Source: an uncultured Mesonia sp. (GTDB taxonomy: Bacteria; Bacteroidota; Bacteroidia; Flavobacteriales; Flavobacteriaceae). Taken from it: a stretch of 64,000 nucleotides of DNA. A model generated the notes under the pieces. The model was not told where the DNA came from. It made no database searches and worked only from the letters and a program-made list of their open reading frames with translations. The position numbers were made by a program, and so were the translations under genes. Every line of letters begins with the position of its first letter. The first letter of the stretch is position 1. Location: contig CANLVH010000012.1 of the NCBI GenBank assembly GCA_947494545.1, forward strand, positions 1-64,000. The letters are read 5' to 3'. Below are positions 34,776-44,201 of this stretch, one piece after another.

Positions 34776-35200
34776 TCCTCTATTTTTTTAATGATTTTAG
34801 CTGGAATGCCCGCAACTACACAATTATCTGGTACGCTATTTATGACAACTGCATTAGCGCCAACCGTCACATTATTACCAATAGTAATTGGGCCTAAAAT
34901 TTTAGATCCTGTAGCCAAATAAACATTATCACCTATTACGGGAACTTCATAATGTCCTGATCTTCCACCAACAGTTACTTGAGTGCCAATCACACAGTTT
35001 TTACCAATAATTGTTCTTTTATGTAATACAACACCAATACCGTTATAAGCAAATTGTGTCCCTTTTCCTAAAACACATTCATAAGGAATACTTGAATTAT
35101 AAATTAAAAAACATACTAACTTTATAAGTTTAGGAAGTAGCGGGATTTTATTTTTATATAGCTTATGCGCTATTTTGTAAAAGGAATAAGCGTTGACCAT
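34772..35200 (-). CDS. hexapeptide-repeat acyltransferase (serine acetyltransferase-like)
   Basis: 142 residues. Left-handed beta-helix repeats: GIGVVLHKRTIIGKNCVIGTQVTVGG, PVIGDNVYLATGSKILGPITIGNNVTVGANAVV and the closing DNCVVAGIPAKIIKKI. This is the CysE/LacA-type fold; short forms in capsule loci O-acetylate sugars. There is no full CysE N-terminal domain, so serine acetylation is unlikely. Coupled to the CapK-like gene. Confidence 0.88.
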   Translation of the reverse strand: MVNAYSFYKIAHKLYKNKIPLLPKLIKLVCFLIYNSSIPYECVLGKGTQFAYNGIGVVLHKRTIIGKNCVIGTQVTVGGRSGHYEVPVIGDNVYLATGSKILGPITIGNNVTVGANAVVINSVPDNCVVAGIPAKIIKKIEE

Positions 35201-35203
35201 AAC

Positions 35204-36223
35204 TTATTTATAAGGATTATATAAGTTTAAATACATTAAAGAGCCTCTTACAGCTTGCGTTAATTTTACATAAAAGTATTTAATTTTAAACTCAAAGTTA
35301 TCATAGGTTTTAAAAATCGGGTAATATCTCGGTAAACTATTATTTTTTTTATAATAAGAAAGGTAGTTTTCCACAGAACTTTCTATATTTTTTACTGGTA
35401 CTTCACCATTGTATTCAACTTTATCTTGTGTTTCATTCATTTGAATTTTGTGTAACTCAAAATCGTTTTTTGACTTAATCTTAATGATGTATCCTGAGTT
35501 TACCTTTGAATCATTATAAATAAGTTTTTTATCTAAAAATTGTTTCTGAGGCAAAATAAAATTACCTACAGAGTAAAAAATATGCGAATCATTATAATTT
35601 TCGTAAGACTGAACAATATGAGGATGAGAACCTATTATAAAATCAGCGCCGGCATCTATCATTTTTCTGCACCACTTTCTATCTGCCGGAATAGGGTTGT
35701 CTTTTAATTCAAATCCAAAATGAGGTAAAACTATTATTGTGGCTTCAGGGTTATTTTTTTTAGCATCTTCTATTTCTTTTGAATTCAAATTCTTAATTGT
35801 TGCTATATTTTTATTAGAAGAAGCCAAAGTCAATTGACTATTGTAGCCAAATATGATAAATTGCTTTCCATCAATGACGATGTTTTGGTACTTAACTTTA
35901 TCCGTACCAAAATAATTAATCTTTAGTTTATTTAAATTAAAAATTGTTTGTTTTAAACTTCCGTGAAAATCGTTGATATGGTTATTAGCTAGAGATACTA
36001 GAATGTTTTTCTGTTTGAAAATTCCGATATTTGAAATTTTCGTATAAAGATTAAATTTATCATTTTTCACTGGTTTTAAATCAGCTGTTGACTCCGCCAG
36101 AGGTCCTTCCAAATTAAATATTAGCGTGTCATTTTCATTAGATAACAGACTGTTATTTAATGATGAAATATCAACCTGATGATCAGCTAATGCGACATCT
36201 CCAGCAATTATTAGGCTTCCCAT
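35204..36223 (-). CDS. CapA family protein (metallophosphatase-like)
   Basis: 339 residues: N-terminal IAGDVALADHQ, FNLEGPLA, VSLANNHINDFH, TIIVLPHFGFELKDNP, MIDAGADFIIGSHPHIVQSYE and IFYSVGNFILPQ. These are the motifs of the PGA_cap/CapA family, named from poly-gamma-glutamate capsule synthesis. No CapB or CapC ligase genes are present, so a role in modifying the polysaccharide is more likely than polyglutamate. Overlaps the GT4 gene by 13 bp. Confidence 0.88.
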   Translation of the reverse strand: MGSLIIAGDVALADHQVDISSLNNSLLSNENDTLIFNLEGPLAESTADLKPVKNDKFNLYTKISNIGIFKQKNILVSLANNHINDFHGSLKQTIFNLNKLKINYFGTDKVKYQNIVIDGKQFIIFGYNSQLTLASSNKNIATIKNLNSKEIEDAKKNNPEATIIVLPHFGFELKDNPIPADRKWCRKMIDAGADFIIGSHPHIVQSYENYNDSHIFYSVGNFILPQKQFLDKKLIYNDSKVNSGYIIKIKSKNDFELHKIQMNETQDKVEYNGEVPVKNIESSVENYLSYYKKNNSLPRYYPIFKTYDNFEFKIKYFYVKLTQAVRGSLMYLNLYNPYK

Positions 36224-37317
36224 TTTTCGTTTAGTTTTTGAAAGAAGTTATTGACGACTTGTTCTTGAGAAAACCTGCTCTTAATATTATCAATAGCAGA
36301 TTTTGACAGTCTGTTAATCTCTTGAATATTTAAGATTCTTAAAATTTCATCAACATATTCATCCGGAGTTGCTTCTTTATTTAAAATCAAACCTGAATCT
36401 TTAACTATTTGCTTATTAAAACCATTATCTGTAACTATAGGTATTAATCCATACGCCATTGCTTCTGTCAAGGCATTGGAGTGTCCTTCACCTTTGTGTT
36501 TTGTTGGGAAGATAAAGAAAATGGACTCTTTCATTATTTTATTTATTTCCTTTTTATTTAGAGGTGGCAGGAATTTAAAGCTTGATAAATTGTTATTTGA
36601 CAAAAATTCATTTTCCAATTCTTCATTTTCAAAACTGCCAATAACAGTTGTTTCAACATTAATATTTTTCTCTAATAACAACCGATGTACTTCTTGTATT
36701 GTTTCAATCCCTTTTTCGTAATTTATTCTACCGAAATATAAGATTCTTATCGTATTTAAATCCTTAATGATTTTTTTCGTCACAATCTCTTTGTCCAAAA
36801 CATAGTTTGGATAGTAAAACATTGCATTTTTATAGTCAAACTTTTTTTCGATATAGGATAAATAAATTTCACCTTCGACAGTTATTAAATCAGCTTTATT
36901 TATCACATTTTTTAATGTTGAAAAGTAAAAAGAACTCCCGTTTTCAACATAATTTATAAATGACCCTGCTCTGATATCTAACAGAATACGGAGTTTATTA
37001 ATTGTCAATATTTTGATGATGAAATATTCTATGTAAATAAAATATTTATAGAGCGGCGTAAAATGAACAATAGTATTTTTAGGAGTTGATGATGCTGTTT
37101 TTATTAACTTAAAAAAGAAACGAAACCAATTGAAAAGATAGCTTATAAAACCCAGTAAATTTTTATTTTTTAGGATGGGATATGCAATGCAAGTGACGTC
37201 AAACTGTCTTCGTTTGTATTCATCAACATTTCTTTTATTTGCAGTAGCAAAACCTCCAACTATCTTACCAAGACCGTCGTCTATAATGCCTATATATACT
37301 ATTTTATTACGTTTCAC
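36211..37317 (-). CDS. glycosyltransferase family 4
   Basis: About 368 residues. GT-B fold: N-terminal VYIGIIDDGLGKIVGGFATANKRN, C-terminal ILYFGRINYEKGIETI and FPTKHKGEGHSNALTEAMAYGLIPIVTD with the E-x7-E motif of retaining GT4 enzymes. I prefer the GTG at 37317 (VKRNKIVYIG); a TTG at 37359 would overlap the preceding gene by 53 bp and add a segment that does not look like this family. It adds one sugar of the repeat unit, identity unknown. Confidence 0.88.
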   Translation of the reverse strand: MKRNKIVYIGIIDDGLGKIVGGFATANKRNVDEYKRRQFDVTCIAYPILKNKNLLGFISYLFNWFRFFFKLIKTASSTPKNTIVHFTPLYKYFIYIEYFIIKILTINKLRILLDIRAGSFINYVENGSSFYFSTLKNVINKADLITVEGEIYLSYIEKKFDYKNAMFYYPNYVLDKEIVTKKIIKDLNTIRILYFGRINYEKGIETIQEVHRLLLEKNINVETTVIGSFENEELENEFLSNNNLSSFKFLPPLNKKEINKIMKESIFFIFPTKHKGEGHSNALTEAMAYGLIPIVTDNGFNKQIVKDSGLILNKEATPDEYVDEILRILNIQEINRLSKSAIDNIKSRFSQEQVVNNFFQKLNEKWEA

Positions 37318-38509
37318 TTTTTGAAATTTTATAATTGAGAATAGGGTAAAGTAAGACAAGAGATAGCATTAAAAACGCTAGATTGTTTAAAGCAAATGAA
37401 AATAAACTGTCAAAAAGTAAAGCTAAATAAATTGCTATGATAACAAGCCATTTTTCTCGCGAAGTACCGTGTATTAAAGGGGTAAATAAAATAATTAGAT
37501 ACGTTAATGCTCCTAAAATTCCTAATTCTACAAACAAATGTGGGTAGTAAGTATCTGTAGTTGCTAAATGGTTTAAACCATGCCAGTTGAAATTAACCTT
37601 TGCGTAAACTGGCGAGTCATATTTGGTAGATGCCGCACCACCAAAACTTCCTGCTCCTCTCCCTATTAAATTAAAATTGGCAATATCTTCAAACATTACA
37701 CGATAAGAATCGCTACGAGCCGAATTTCCTTCTGTAATATAGGTTTCTATTCTAAATATTAGCTGTTCTGTAAAATCTTTGGTTTTAGCGGGTATTATGG
37801 TAATGCTCGCCACTAAAAAAACAATAAAACCTATAAGAAAGTTAAGCTTATATTTACTTGTAATAAAAAGGATAAAGAAAAAAACCCCTATGGCTTTAAA
37901 AGATAAGCTAGCAAACAAGCCCAGAAAGAAAATAACTAACAACGCATTTTTAAATTTGCCATGATATAAAATTTTAATAATAAAAAAAGCTATTAAATTG
38001 AGGAAACCGTATAACGCAAAAAAACCGGTTAAGCCCACTCCCCTTAAAATACCCATAGTTGTATTTGCCCAATAAATATTTCTTCCGTTTACCTCAATAT
38101 GATTATAAAACCACAAAGGCGATACTCCATTTACCCATTGTATATAAATAAAAATTTGATAAATGTTACTTAATAACGCATAAGCGACTATTATAGTTAA
38201 GACTAATTTTGCATAATTTTTTATTGAAAAACTGTAAAAGAGAACAACTATAGGAAACATATACCTTAATGTAGCTTCTAAAGCGGCAAAAAGATTAAAA
38301 GAGATTAAAATTCCAACAATTAAAAAAGGTAAGAATAGGAAGGTTGCTACAACTAAATTTTTACCGTATTTATTATTTATAAAAACAAAACCGGCCATAT
38401 ATACAATTGCCAGCAGTTTGGTAATACTACCGGCCGAGGGATGCGTAAAATTTAAGATCTCCCCAATAAAAACGATTATAAAAGGTAAAATTATAGCCGC
38501 CTTTTTCAA
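37307..38509 (-). CDS. O-antigen polymerase-like membrane protein (Wzy)
   Basis: 400 residues, ten to twelve membrane helices, with an outer loop at about 265-330 including IGRGAGSFGGAASTKYDSP and HGLNHLATTDTYYPHLFVELGILGAL. General pattern of Wzy polymerases, with weaker likeness to Wzy_C ligases than the protein at 30.4 kb. The start is TTG at 38509 (giving MKKAAIILPF). It probably polymerises repeat units at the outer face of the inner membrane. Confidence 0.8.
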   Translation of the reverse strand: MKKAAIILPFIIVFIGEILNFTHPSAGSITKLLAIVYMAGFVFINNKYGKNLVVATFLFLPFLIVGILISFNLFAALEATLRYMFPIVVLFYSFSIKNYAKLVLTIIVAYALLSNIYQIFIYIQWVNGVSPLWFYNHIEVNGRNIYWANTTMGILRGVGLTGFFALYGFLNLIAFFIIKILYHGKFKNALLVIFFLGLFASLSFKAIGVFFFILFITSKYKLNFLIGFIVFLVASITIIPAKTKDFTEQLIFRIETYITEGNSARSDSYRVMFEDIANFNLIGRGAGSFGGAASTKYDSPVYAKVNFNWHGLNHLATTDTYYPHLFVELGILGALTYLIILFTPLIHGTSREKWLVIIAIYLALLFDSLFSFALNNLAFLMLSLVLLYPILNYKISKSET

Positions 38510-38560
38510 GACTTGTATGTTTATCGTTAAGTTTATTTTGCTGATTTTTATAGTTATAGT

Positions 38561-39466
38561 TTACTTCCAATGGTCAAGATTGACGTTAAGCAGTTTTTCT
38601 GTTTTAGAAATGTCGCTAACAAAAAGAGGTTTCAGAATTTTTTTGTAATTAGAATAATCTTCCTTATCCGAAGCATTTTTAGTATTCCATTCCTTAAAGG
38701 CATTTTTAATTTTAATTCTTTTTGATAAAGGTAATACTGGATCTATGATTTTCTGAACCAATAACTTTTTATATTTATTCTGGCTGTAAACAATTTTCTG
38801 TAAGGAATTGAATTTGATTTTTCCCGTTTTATTCAATACTGAAAAATCGGGGATGTAATTTGTATCTACCTCTAAAAAACTAAAAATACTAGTAACCACT
38901 TTTTGCGGATTATCTTTAACATCTTCATAAAAAACAACACAAAGCTGGTCTTTACGGAATTTCTTTAACAAGTATTCCAATTGCTCCCCATATTTACTAT
39001 GAGATACATAGGTTAACTCCGATTTTTCGCTCAAACTACCGGTTAATCTTTCGCTCTCTTTTTCTAATGCAGTTTTAAAATCAAGATTTTCGATATTCAT
39101 TTTTTTTGCATATCTATAAGCAGATATCGCCCTATCTACCGGATTTCTTAAAACTAAAAGTAACTTTACATTAGGATCAAAATCATAAATACGGTCTATA
39201 GCTTTTTTGAAATATACGTAGTGTACACAACCGTGCAAAATTATTTTTTGATCATTATAGCCTTCGTTTATATAATCTTTTTCAAATAAATCTATTCCTT
39301 TTTCAAAAAAACCATCGTTAACAAAATAAGCATAATCTTTTAAGGTGCTTGGCCCGCATATTTCAGGATGTTGTGCAATCCAATTATAAACCGAAGTAGT
39401 TGCGCATTTCTGTGCACCAATTAATAGCGTGTTAGGTTTAATTTTATGTTTTGAACTCATTGTCAT
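38561..39466 (-). CDS. sulfotransferase (PAPS-dependent)
   Basis: 301 residues. The 5'-phosphosulfate loop is TLLIGAQKCATTSVYNWIAQ (about 14-33) and the 3'-phosphate site is LLLVLRNPVDRAISAYRYA with the conserved Arg and Ser. This is the Sulfotransfer_1 family, heparan-sulfotransferase type, which transfers sulfate from PAPS to a sugar hydroxyl. Its place beside wzx and upstream of the PAPS-making cys genes says that the target is the polysaccharide of this locus. Its start overlaps the wzx stop (ATGA). Confidence 0.9.
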   Translation of the reverse strand: MTMSSKHKIKPNTLLIGAQKCATTSVYNWIAQHPEICGPSTLKDYAYFVNDGFFEKGIDLFEKDYINEGYNDQKIILHGCVHYVYFKKAIDRIYDFDPNVKLLLVLRNPVDRAISAYRYAKKMNIENLDFKTALEKESERLTGSLSEKSELTYVSHSKYGEQLEYLLKKFRKDQLCVVFYEDVKDNPQKVVTSIFSFLEVDTNYIPDFSVLNKTGKIKFNSLQKIVYSQNKYKKLLVQKIIDPVLPLSKRIKIKNAFKEWNTKNASDKEDYSNYKKILKPLFVSDISKTEKLLNVNLDHWK

Positions 39467-40767
39467 TTAAAATTATAATACGACCTAATATTCATTTTCC
39501 TCTTTAAATATACAGCGCAGCCAACATTCCAAAAAATCATGCTAATTACTGTTGAAATAGCAGCACCAATACCACCATATATAGGCGTTAATGTAAAAGT
39601 TAAGACTAAGTTGATAAATAAAGCCGTGATAACAAAGTTTTGATAAACCTTTTGTTTGCCAATCATTTGCATAATAACACCAACAGAACCGGAGAGGGAA
39701 TTAAATAATTGCCCGGCACAAAATATAAATAGAATTATATAACCGGCTTTAAATTCATCGCCAAAAATACCCAGTAGAAAATCGTGAAAAATTATAATAA
39801 TCGTCAAAACCGCCAGGGTAATCAAAAAATTGAGTTTGGTAGAAAATTGTATTAATTTTTTATAGACATTTTCTTTATTTGCAGCATAATTTTGCGCAAT
39901 CTTGGGCGCCAAAATAGAGTTGATAGCTTGTAGGGTAAAAGTGGTAAGCGTGGCCACTTTTAAACTTACATTATAAATACCCACATTGCTACTTTCTTCA
40001 TAAATACCCATTACAAACGTATCCATCCAGCCCAATAAGACCAAAATAGAAGACGAAAGCAGCATAGGGAGCGAGTCTTTTAAAAAATGCCAAGAATTGT
40101 TTTTGGTCTTAAAACTAAGTGAATTTATCTTATAAGCTGCCAAACCCAAACTGGATAAACCGGTAATTAAAATAGCATAAAAATGCGCTTGCACGATAAT
40201 TATAGGGTCTTTACGGAAAGTATAAAAAACAATTAACAATAAGAGAGAAAACAAAAACCGACTAGGATTATCGAAAAAAGCGAAAATATTGTTTTGTTTT
40301 TTTGCCCTAAAATAACTAGAACTTACCAAAGCTAAAGACCAAAAAGGTACTGCAGCCAAAATCCATGGCAAATACGGCAACAACTCCGGTTTTGGCTCCC
40401 GAAACAGCTGTAAAACAATTGGCTCTCTTAAAAAGTAAATTATAGCCGCTAAAAATGCGCTGACTAAAAAAGATTTAAGAACAGATTTATAGAAAATACC
40501 GGTTTCGGAATCGTTGTGTTCATCGGAAAAAAAGCGAACTAAATTAATATCTAAACCAAGCCTTCCTATAACGCTTAGAATTAAAAACATAGAAAAACCT
40601 ATGGCGATAATTCCGTAAATATCTGCATCAAAATTTTTTGTGATAAAAACTGTAAAAAGATAGCCTATTGCGGTGCCGCCCACTCTAAACCCCAAAAAAG
40701 AAAATCCTTTAGTAAGGATTTCTTTTTGATCTGTATCTTGTAGTAGTTTTTGAAGCCGTTCTTTCAT
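39463..40767 (-). CDS. polysaccharide flippase (Wzx family)
   Basis: 434 residues with 12 to 14 membrane helices and the family start ILTKGFSFLGFRVGGTAIGYLFTVFITKNFDADIYG; member of the MATE/MOP exporter superfamily. It should move the lipid-linked repeat unit across the inner membrane. It is flanked by the sulfotransferase and cysQ genes with overlaps or 1-bp gaps. Confidence 0.9.
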   Translation of the reverse strand: MKERLQKLLQDTDQKEILTKGFSFLGFRVGGTAIGYLFTVFITKNFDADIYGIIAIGFSMFLILSVIGRLGLDINLVRFFSDEHNDSETGIFYKSVLKSFLVSAFLAAIIYFLREPIVLQLFREPKPELLPYLPWILAAVPFWSLALVSSSYFRAKKQNNIFAFFDNPSRFLFSLLLLIVFYTFRKDPIIIVQAHFYAILITGLSSLGLAAYKINSLSFKTKNNSWHFLKDSLPMLLSSSILVLLGWMDTFVMGIYEESSNVGIYNVSLKVATLTTFTLQAINSILAPKIAQNYAANKENVYKKLIQFSTKLNFLITLAVLTIIIIFHDFLLGIFGDEFKAGYIILFIFCAGQLFNSLSGSVGVIMQMIGKQKVYQNFVITALFINLVLTFTLTPIYGGIGAAISTVISMIFWNVGCAVYLKRKMNIRSYYNFK

Positions 40768-40768
40768 T

Positions 40769-41527
40769 TCATCGTTTCACCAAAAAATTTGGATTGAGTA
40801 AATTCTCTTTGTTGTAACGCAAAGGTTTATCATCTTCCATATTTATAACTTCCAAATCTAAGCCTTTCAAAATTGCGTGTGCGGCGGCGGTATCCCACTC
40901 CATTGTTGGCGCAAAACGCGGATAGATATCTGCTTCGCTATCTGCAATAAGCATAAATTTTAAGCTACTACCCATAGAAACGGTTTCGGCATTCTCAAAT
41001 TGCTCTATATAATTTCTGGTTTCTTCGTTTAAATGCGAACGCGAAGCCACAATACGTATATTACCGGTTTCGTTTTTAATGAGCTCTAGTTTGTGTTGCG
41101 GATCCATATTTTCGTCCATAAACGAGCCTATTTCCTTTCCGCCAAAGTAAAGTTTATCTAAAACCGGCGCATAAACTACGCCCAAAATTGGGGTGTTTTT
41201 ATGTATTAAAGCAATGTTTACAGTAAACTCGCCATTTTGTTTTACAAATTCTTTAGTGCCGTCTAACGGATCTACCATCCAGAAATATTCCCAATCTTTA
41301 CGCTCGCTGTACGGAATTTTTGCTCCTTCCTCCGAAAGGATAGGAAAATCTGTTTGCTTTAATTTTTCAACAATAGCATCGTTTGCTTTTTTGTCTGCAA
41401 TGGTTAGCGGACTGTCGTCTTTTTTAATTTCTACCCCAAAATCGTCAGAGTTGTAGACTTCTAAAATCTTTATGCCGGCATCTCTAGCCGCGTCTATAAT
41501 TAAGGGAATATATTCTTTTACATTCAT
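40769..41527 (-). CDS. cysQ: 3'(2'),5'-bisphosphate nucleotidase
   Basis: 252 residues of the inositol monophosphatase fold: ILSEEGAKIPY, MVDPLDGTKEFVKQNGEFTVNIALI (metal ligands), and MEWDTAAAHAIL. CysQ hydrolyses the PAP left over from sulfotransfer to AMP. It completes the set of cysD, cysN and cysC and the sulfotransferase in this locus. Confidence 0.94.
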   Translation of the reverse strand: MNVKEYIPLIIDAARDAGIKILEVYNSDDFGVEIKKDDSPLTIADKKANDAIVEKLKQTDFPILSEEGAKIPYSERKDWEYFWMVDPLDGTKEFVKQNGEFTVNIALIHKNTPILGVVYAPVLDKLYFGGKEIGSFMDENMDPQHKLELIKNETGNIRIVASRSHLNEETRNYIEQFENAETVSMGSSLKFMLIADSEADIYPRFAPTMEWDTAAAHAILKGLDLEVINMEDDKPLRYNKENLLNPNFLVKR

Positions 41528-41594
41528 AACAATTTTTTTTTAAGCCAAAAAGATAGCGCATTTTTTTAGCCGACTGGTAGATTTAGCATTTATT

Positions 41595-42851
41595 TTAGAT
41601 AATCATTCCTGCAGCAACGGTCTCGTTGGTGTTGTCGTCTATTAGAACAAAGCTTCCGGTGTCACGGTTATCGCGATATTCGTCTGCCATTAAAGGTTTG
41701 GTAGTTCTTATTTTTACCCGACCAATATCGTTCATTTTAAAATCTTTATCGTCTGTAATTCTATCGTAGGTATTAATATCTATTTTATACAGCACTTCTT
41801 TTATCAAAGCTTTTTGCTCGTTAGAGGTATGCATAATGGTATATTTTGCGCGCGGTCTCGCCGGGTCTGTGTTTAACCAACAAATCATTGCGTCTATATC
41901 TTGCGAAGTTTGTGGCTGGTTGTTGGTTTTAACAATCATATCTCCCCGACTAATATCTATATCATCTTCTAAAGTTACGGCCACAGACATTGGCGCAAAG
42001 GCTTCTTCTACTTCTTTCTCGTGCAGGTTAATACTTTTTATGGTTGAAGTAAATCCGGATGGCAAAACGGTAATTTGATCTCCCGGTCTAAAAATACCGC
42101 TAGAAACCCTACCGGCATAACCTCTATAATCTATAAAACCTTCGCGTTGCGGGCGCAATACCGTTTGCACGGGAAGACGCGCGTCTATTTTATTAATATC
42201 ACTACCAATATGTATGGTTTCTAACTCGTGCAATAATGGCGAACCTTGGTACCAGTCCATATTTTTTGAGCGGTTTACAACATTGTCACCATACAAAGCG
42301 CTAATTGGTATATATCGAATGTCTTTTATAATTAGTTTGGAAGAAAACTCTTCAAACTGGCTTACAATTTTGTTATAGGTTTCTTCAGAATGTTCTACCA
42401 AATCCATTTTATTGATACACACAATTATATGCGGAATTTGCAACAACGAAGCGATAAAAGCATGCCTTTTGGTTTGCTCGATAACTCCGTGGCGTGCATC
42501 TATCAAAATAATGGCTGCGTTTGCCGTAGAAGCCCCGGTAACCATATTTCTGGTATATTGAATATGCCCGGGCGTATCTGCAATAATAAATTTACGTTTT
42601 GGCGTGGTAAAATAGCGGTAAGCAACATCTATGGTAATACCTTGCTCGCGCTCATCGCGCAAACCGTCTGTAAACATGGCTAAATCTACGCCTTCGTGCC
42701 CTTTTTTCTTACTAGAATTTTCTACGGCTTTCATCTGGTCTTCAAAAATAGACTTCGAGTCAAAAAGCAAACGCCCAATTAAGGTACTTTTGCCATCATC
42801 TACACTCCCGGCCGTGGTAAACCGTAATAATTGATTTTTATCTATATGCAT
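41595..42851 (-). CDS. cysN: sulfate adenylyltransferase subunit 1
   Basis: 418-residue GTPase of the ATP sulfurylase complex with CysD. G motifs: FTTAGSVDDGKSTLIGRLL (G1), IADTPGHIQYTRNMVTGAS (G3), CINKMD (G4). The length is that of CysN without a fused APS kinase; cysC is separate. A four-helix-bundle gene lies between cysN and cysD, breaking an otherwise normal cysDN pair. Confidence 0.96.
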   Translation of the reverse strand: MHIDKNQLLRFTTAGSVDDGKSTLIGRLLFDSKSIFEDQMKAVENSSKKKGHEGVDLAMFTDGLRDEREQGITIDVAYRYFTTPKRKFIIADTPGHIQYTRNMVTGASTANAAIILIDARHGVIEQTKRHAFIASLLQIPHIIVCINKMDLVEHSEETYNKIVSQFEEFSSKLIIKDIRYIPISALYGDNVVNRSKNMDWYQGSPLLHELETIHIGSDINKIDARLPVQTVLRPQREGFIDYRGYAGRVSSGIFRPGDQITVLPSGFTSTIKSINLHEKEVEEAFAPMSVAVTLEDDIDISRGDMIVKTNNQPQTSQDIDAMICWLNTDPARPRAKYTIMHTSNEQKALIKEVLYKIDINTYDRITDDKDFKMNDIGRVKIRTTKPLMADEYRDNRDTGSFVLIDDNTNETVAAGMII

Positions 42852-42891
42852 GATCGTTAATTTGTTAATTGGTAAACTGGTTAATTGGTAT
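42852..42891. repeat. GTTAATTGGTA direct repeats at the end of the four-helix-bundle gene
   Basis: GTTAATTGGTA occurs twice (42864-42874 and 42880-42890), one covering the stop codon of the four-helix-bundle gene. Words of the same kind in the other sense (CACCAATT..CTAATTAACC) lie at the gene's other end, 43266-43292. Confidence 0.55.
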
Positions 42892-43255
42892 TTTCTTTAT
42901 TTCTTAGATATCTAATGTAACCATTTACTAATTTTGTACTTTTTTCTATTAGTTTTCTAATTTCCTCTAGTGTATTAGAGTTTATGTAATTCCAATTTAA
43001 AGCTTCTAAACTATGATCTAAAACTTCGGCAATAGAACCTCTGGCAAATAATAAGAATTTAATATTTTCTTTATAATGATACCTTCCCCAACCTTCTGCA
43101 ATATTAGCTGTAAAAGATCTAGATGCTCTTAATATTTGAGAGTGTAATTGGTATTTTTCTGATGCAGGCAGTTTTGAAAGTACATTTAATCGTATAAAAG
43201 TTTTTAGCTCATTGCAAGCTTTCCAACATTCTAAACTTTCAAAATTAATATACAT
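42881..43255 (-). CDS. four helix bundle protein (23S rRNA intervening sequence family)
   Basis: About 124 residues: FESLECWKACNELKTFIRLNVL, LRASRSFTANIAEGWGR, FLLFARGSIAEVLDH. These are the hallmarks of the small S23/four-helix-bundle family found in rRNA intervening sequences and scattered widely in Bacteroidota genomes. ATG at 43255 is preferred over GTG at 43258. It sits between cysD and cysN with unusual A/T-rich flanks, as an insertion would. No function is established. Confidence 0.9.
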   Translation of the reverse strand: MYINFESLECWKACNELKTFIRLNVLSKLPASEKYQLHSQILRASRSFTANIAEGWGRYHYKENIKFLLFARGSIAEVLDHSLEALNWNYINSNTLEEIRKLIEKSTKLVNGYIRYLRNKENTN

Positions 43256-43295
43256 CACCTACTAATCACCAATTTCTATTCTCTAATTAACCATT

Positions 43296-44201
43296 TTAGA
43301 AATACCCCTCTTTCTTTCTATCTTCCATAGCGGTTTCAGAGCGTTTGTCGTCTGAGCGGTTGCCTCGTTCGGTTTCGCGCATAGCGGCTACTTCTTTTGC
43401 TATTTTTTCTACTGTATCGGCTTCGCTTTCTATTCCGCCGGTAATGGTAATATCTCCTAAAGTTCTAAAACGTATTTTTTTGGTTACGATTTCTTCGTTT
43501 TCTTCTAATTTTAAATATTCAGAATTTGGGATCCAAGAACCTTGGCGTTTTACTACTTCGCGCTCGTGGGCGAAATAAAGCGAAGGGATTTGAATGTTTT
43601 CCCGCTGAATGTAATTCCACACGTCCATTTCTGTCCAGTTGCTTATTGGGAAAGCTCTAAAATGTTCGCCTTCAAAATATTTTCCGTTAAGGATATTCCA
43701 TAACTCCGGGCGTTGGTTTTTTGGGTCCCATTGGCCAAAATCGTCCCGGTGCGAAAAGAAACGTTCTTTTGCGCGCGCTTTTTCTTCATCTCTACGGCCG
43801 CCACCAATAGCGCAATCTACTTTATTGTCTTCTATGGCATCTAAAAGCGTGGTAATTTGCAACGCGTTTCTTGTGGCATTTTTACCTTTTTCTTCGGCAA
43901 CACGACCTTTATCTATAGATTCTTGTACAGAACCAACAATTAATCGCGCGTCTAAATCTTCTATAAGCTTATCGCGGAAAGCAATAGTTTCCGGAAAGTT
44001 ATGCCCGGTATCTACATGCATCAAAGCAAACGGAATTTTACTGGGATAAAATGCTTTTTTTGCCAAATGTGTTACTAAAATAGAATCTTTACCTCCGGAA
44101 AATAATATTACCGGATTTTGAAATTGCGCATACACTTCGCGAAGAATATAAATGGCTTCCGCTTCTAATTCATCTAAATAGTTTAAATAATATTTACTCA
44201 T
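43296..44201 (-). CDS. cysD: sulfate adenylyltransferase subunit 2
   Basis: 301-residue PP-loop ATP pyrophosphatase: VILFSGGKDSILVTHLAKKAF (PP motif), HVDTGHNFPETI, GGGRRDEEKARAKERFFS, and the C-terminal ETERGNRSDD. With CysN it makes APS from sulfate and ATP. Overlaps cysC by 8 bp. Confidence 0.96.
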   Translation of the reverse strand: MSKYYLNYLDELEAEAIYILREVYAQFQNPVILFSGGKDSILVTHLAKKAFYPSKIPFALMHVDTGHNFPETIAFRDKLIEDLDARLIVGSVQESIDKGRVAEEKGKNATRNALQITTLLDAIEDNKVDCAIGGGRRDEEKARAKERFFSHRDDFGQWDPKNQRPELWNILNGKYFEGEHFRAFPISNWTEMDVWNYIQRENIQIPSLYFAHEREVVKRQGSWIPNSEYLKLEENEEIVTKKIRFRTLGDITITGGIESEADTVEKIAKEVAAMRETERGNRSDDKRSETAMEDRKKEGYF

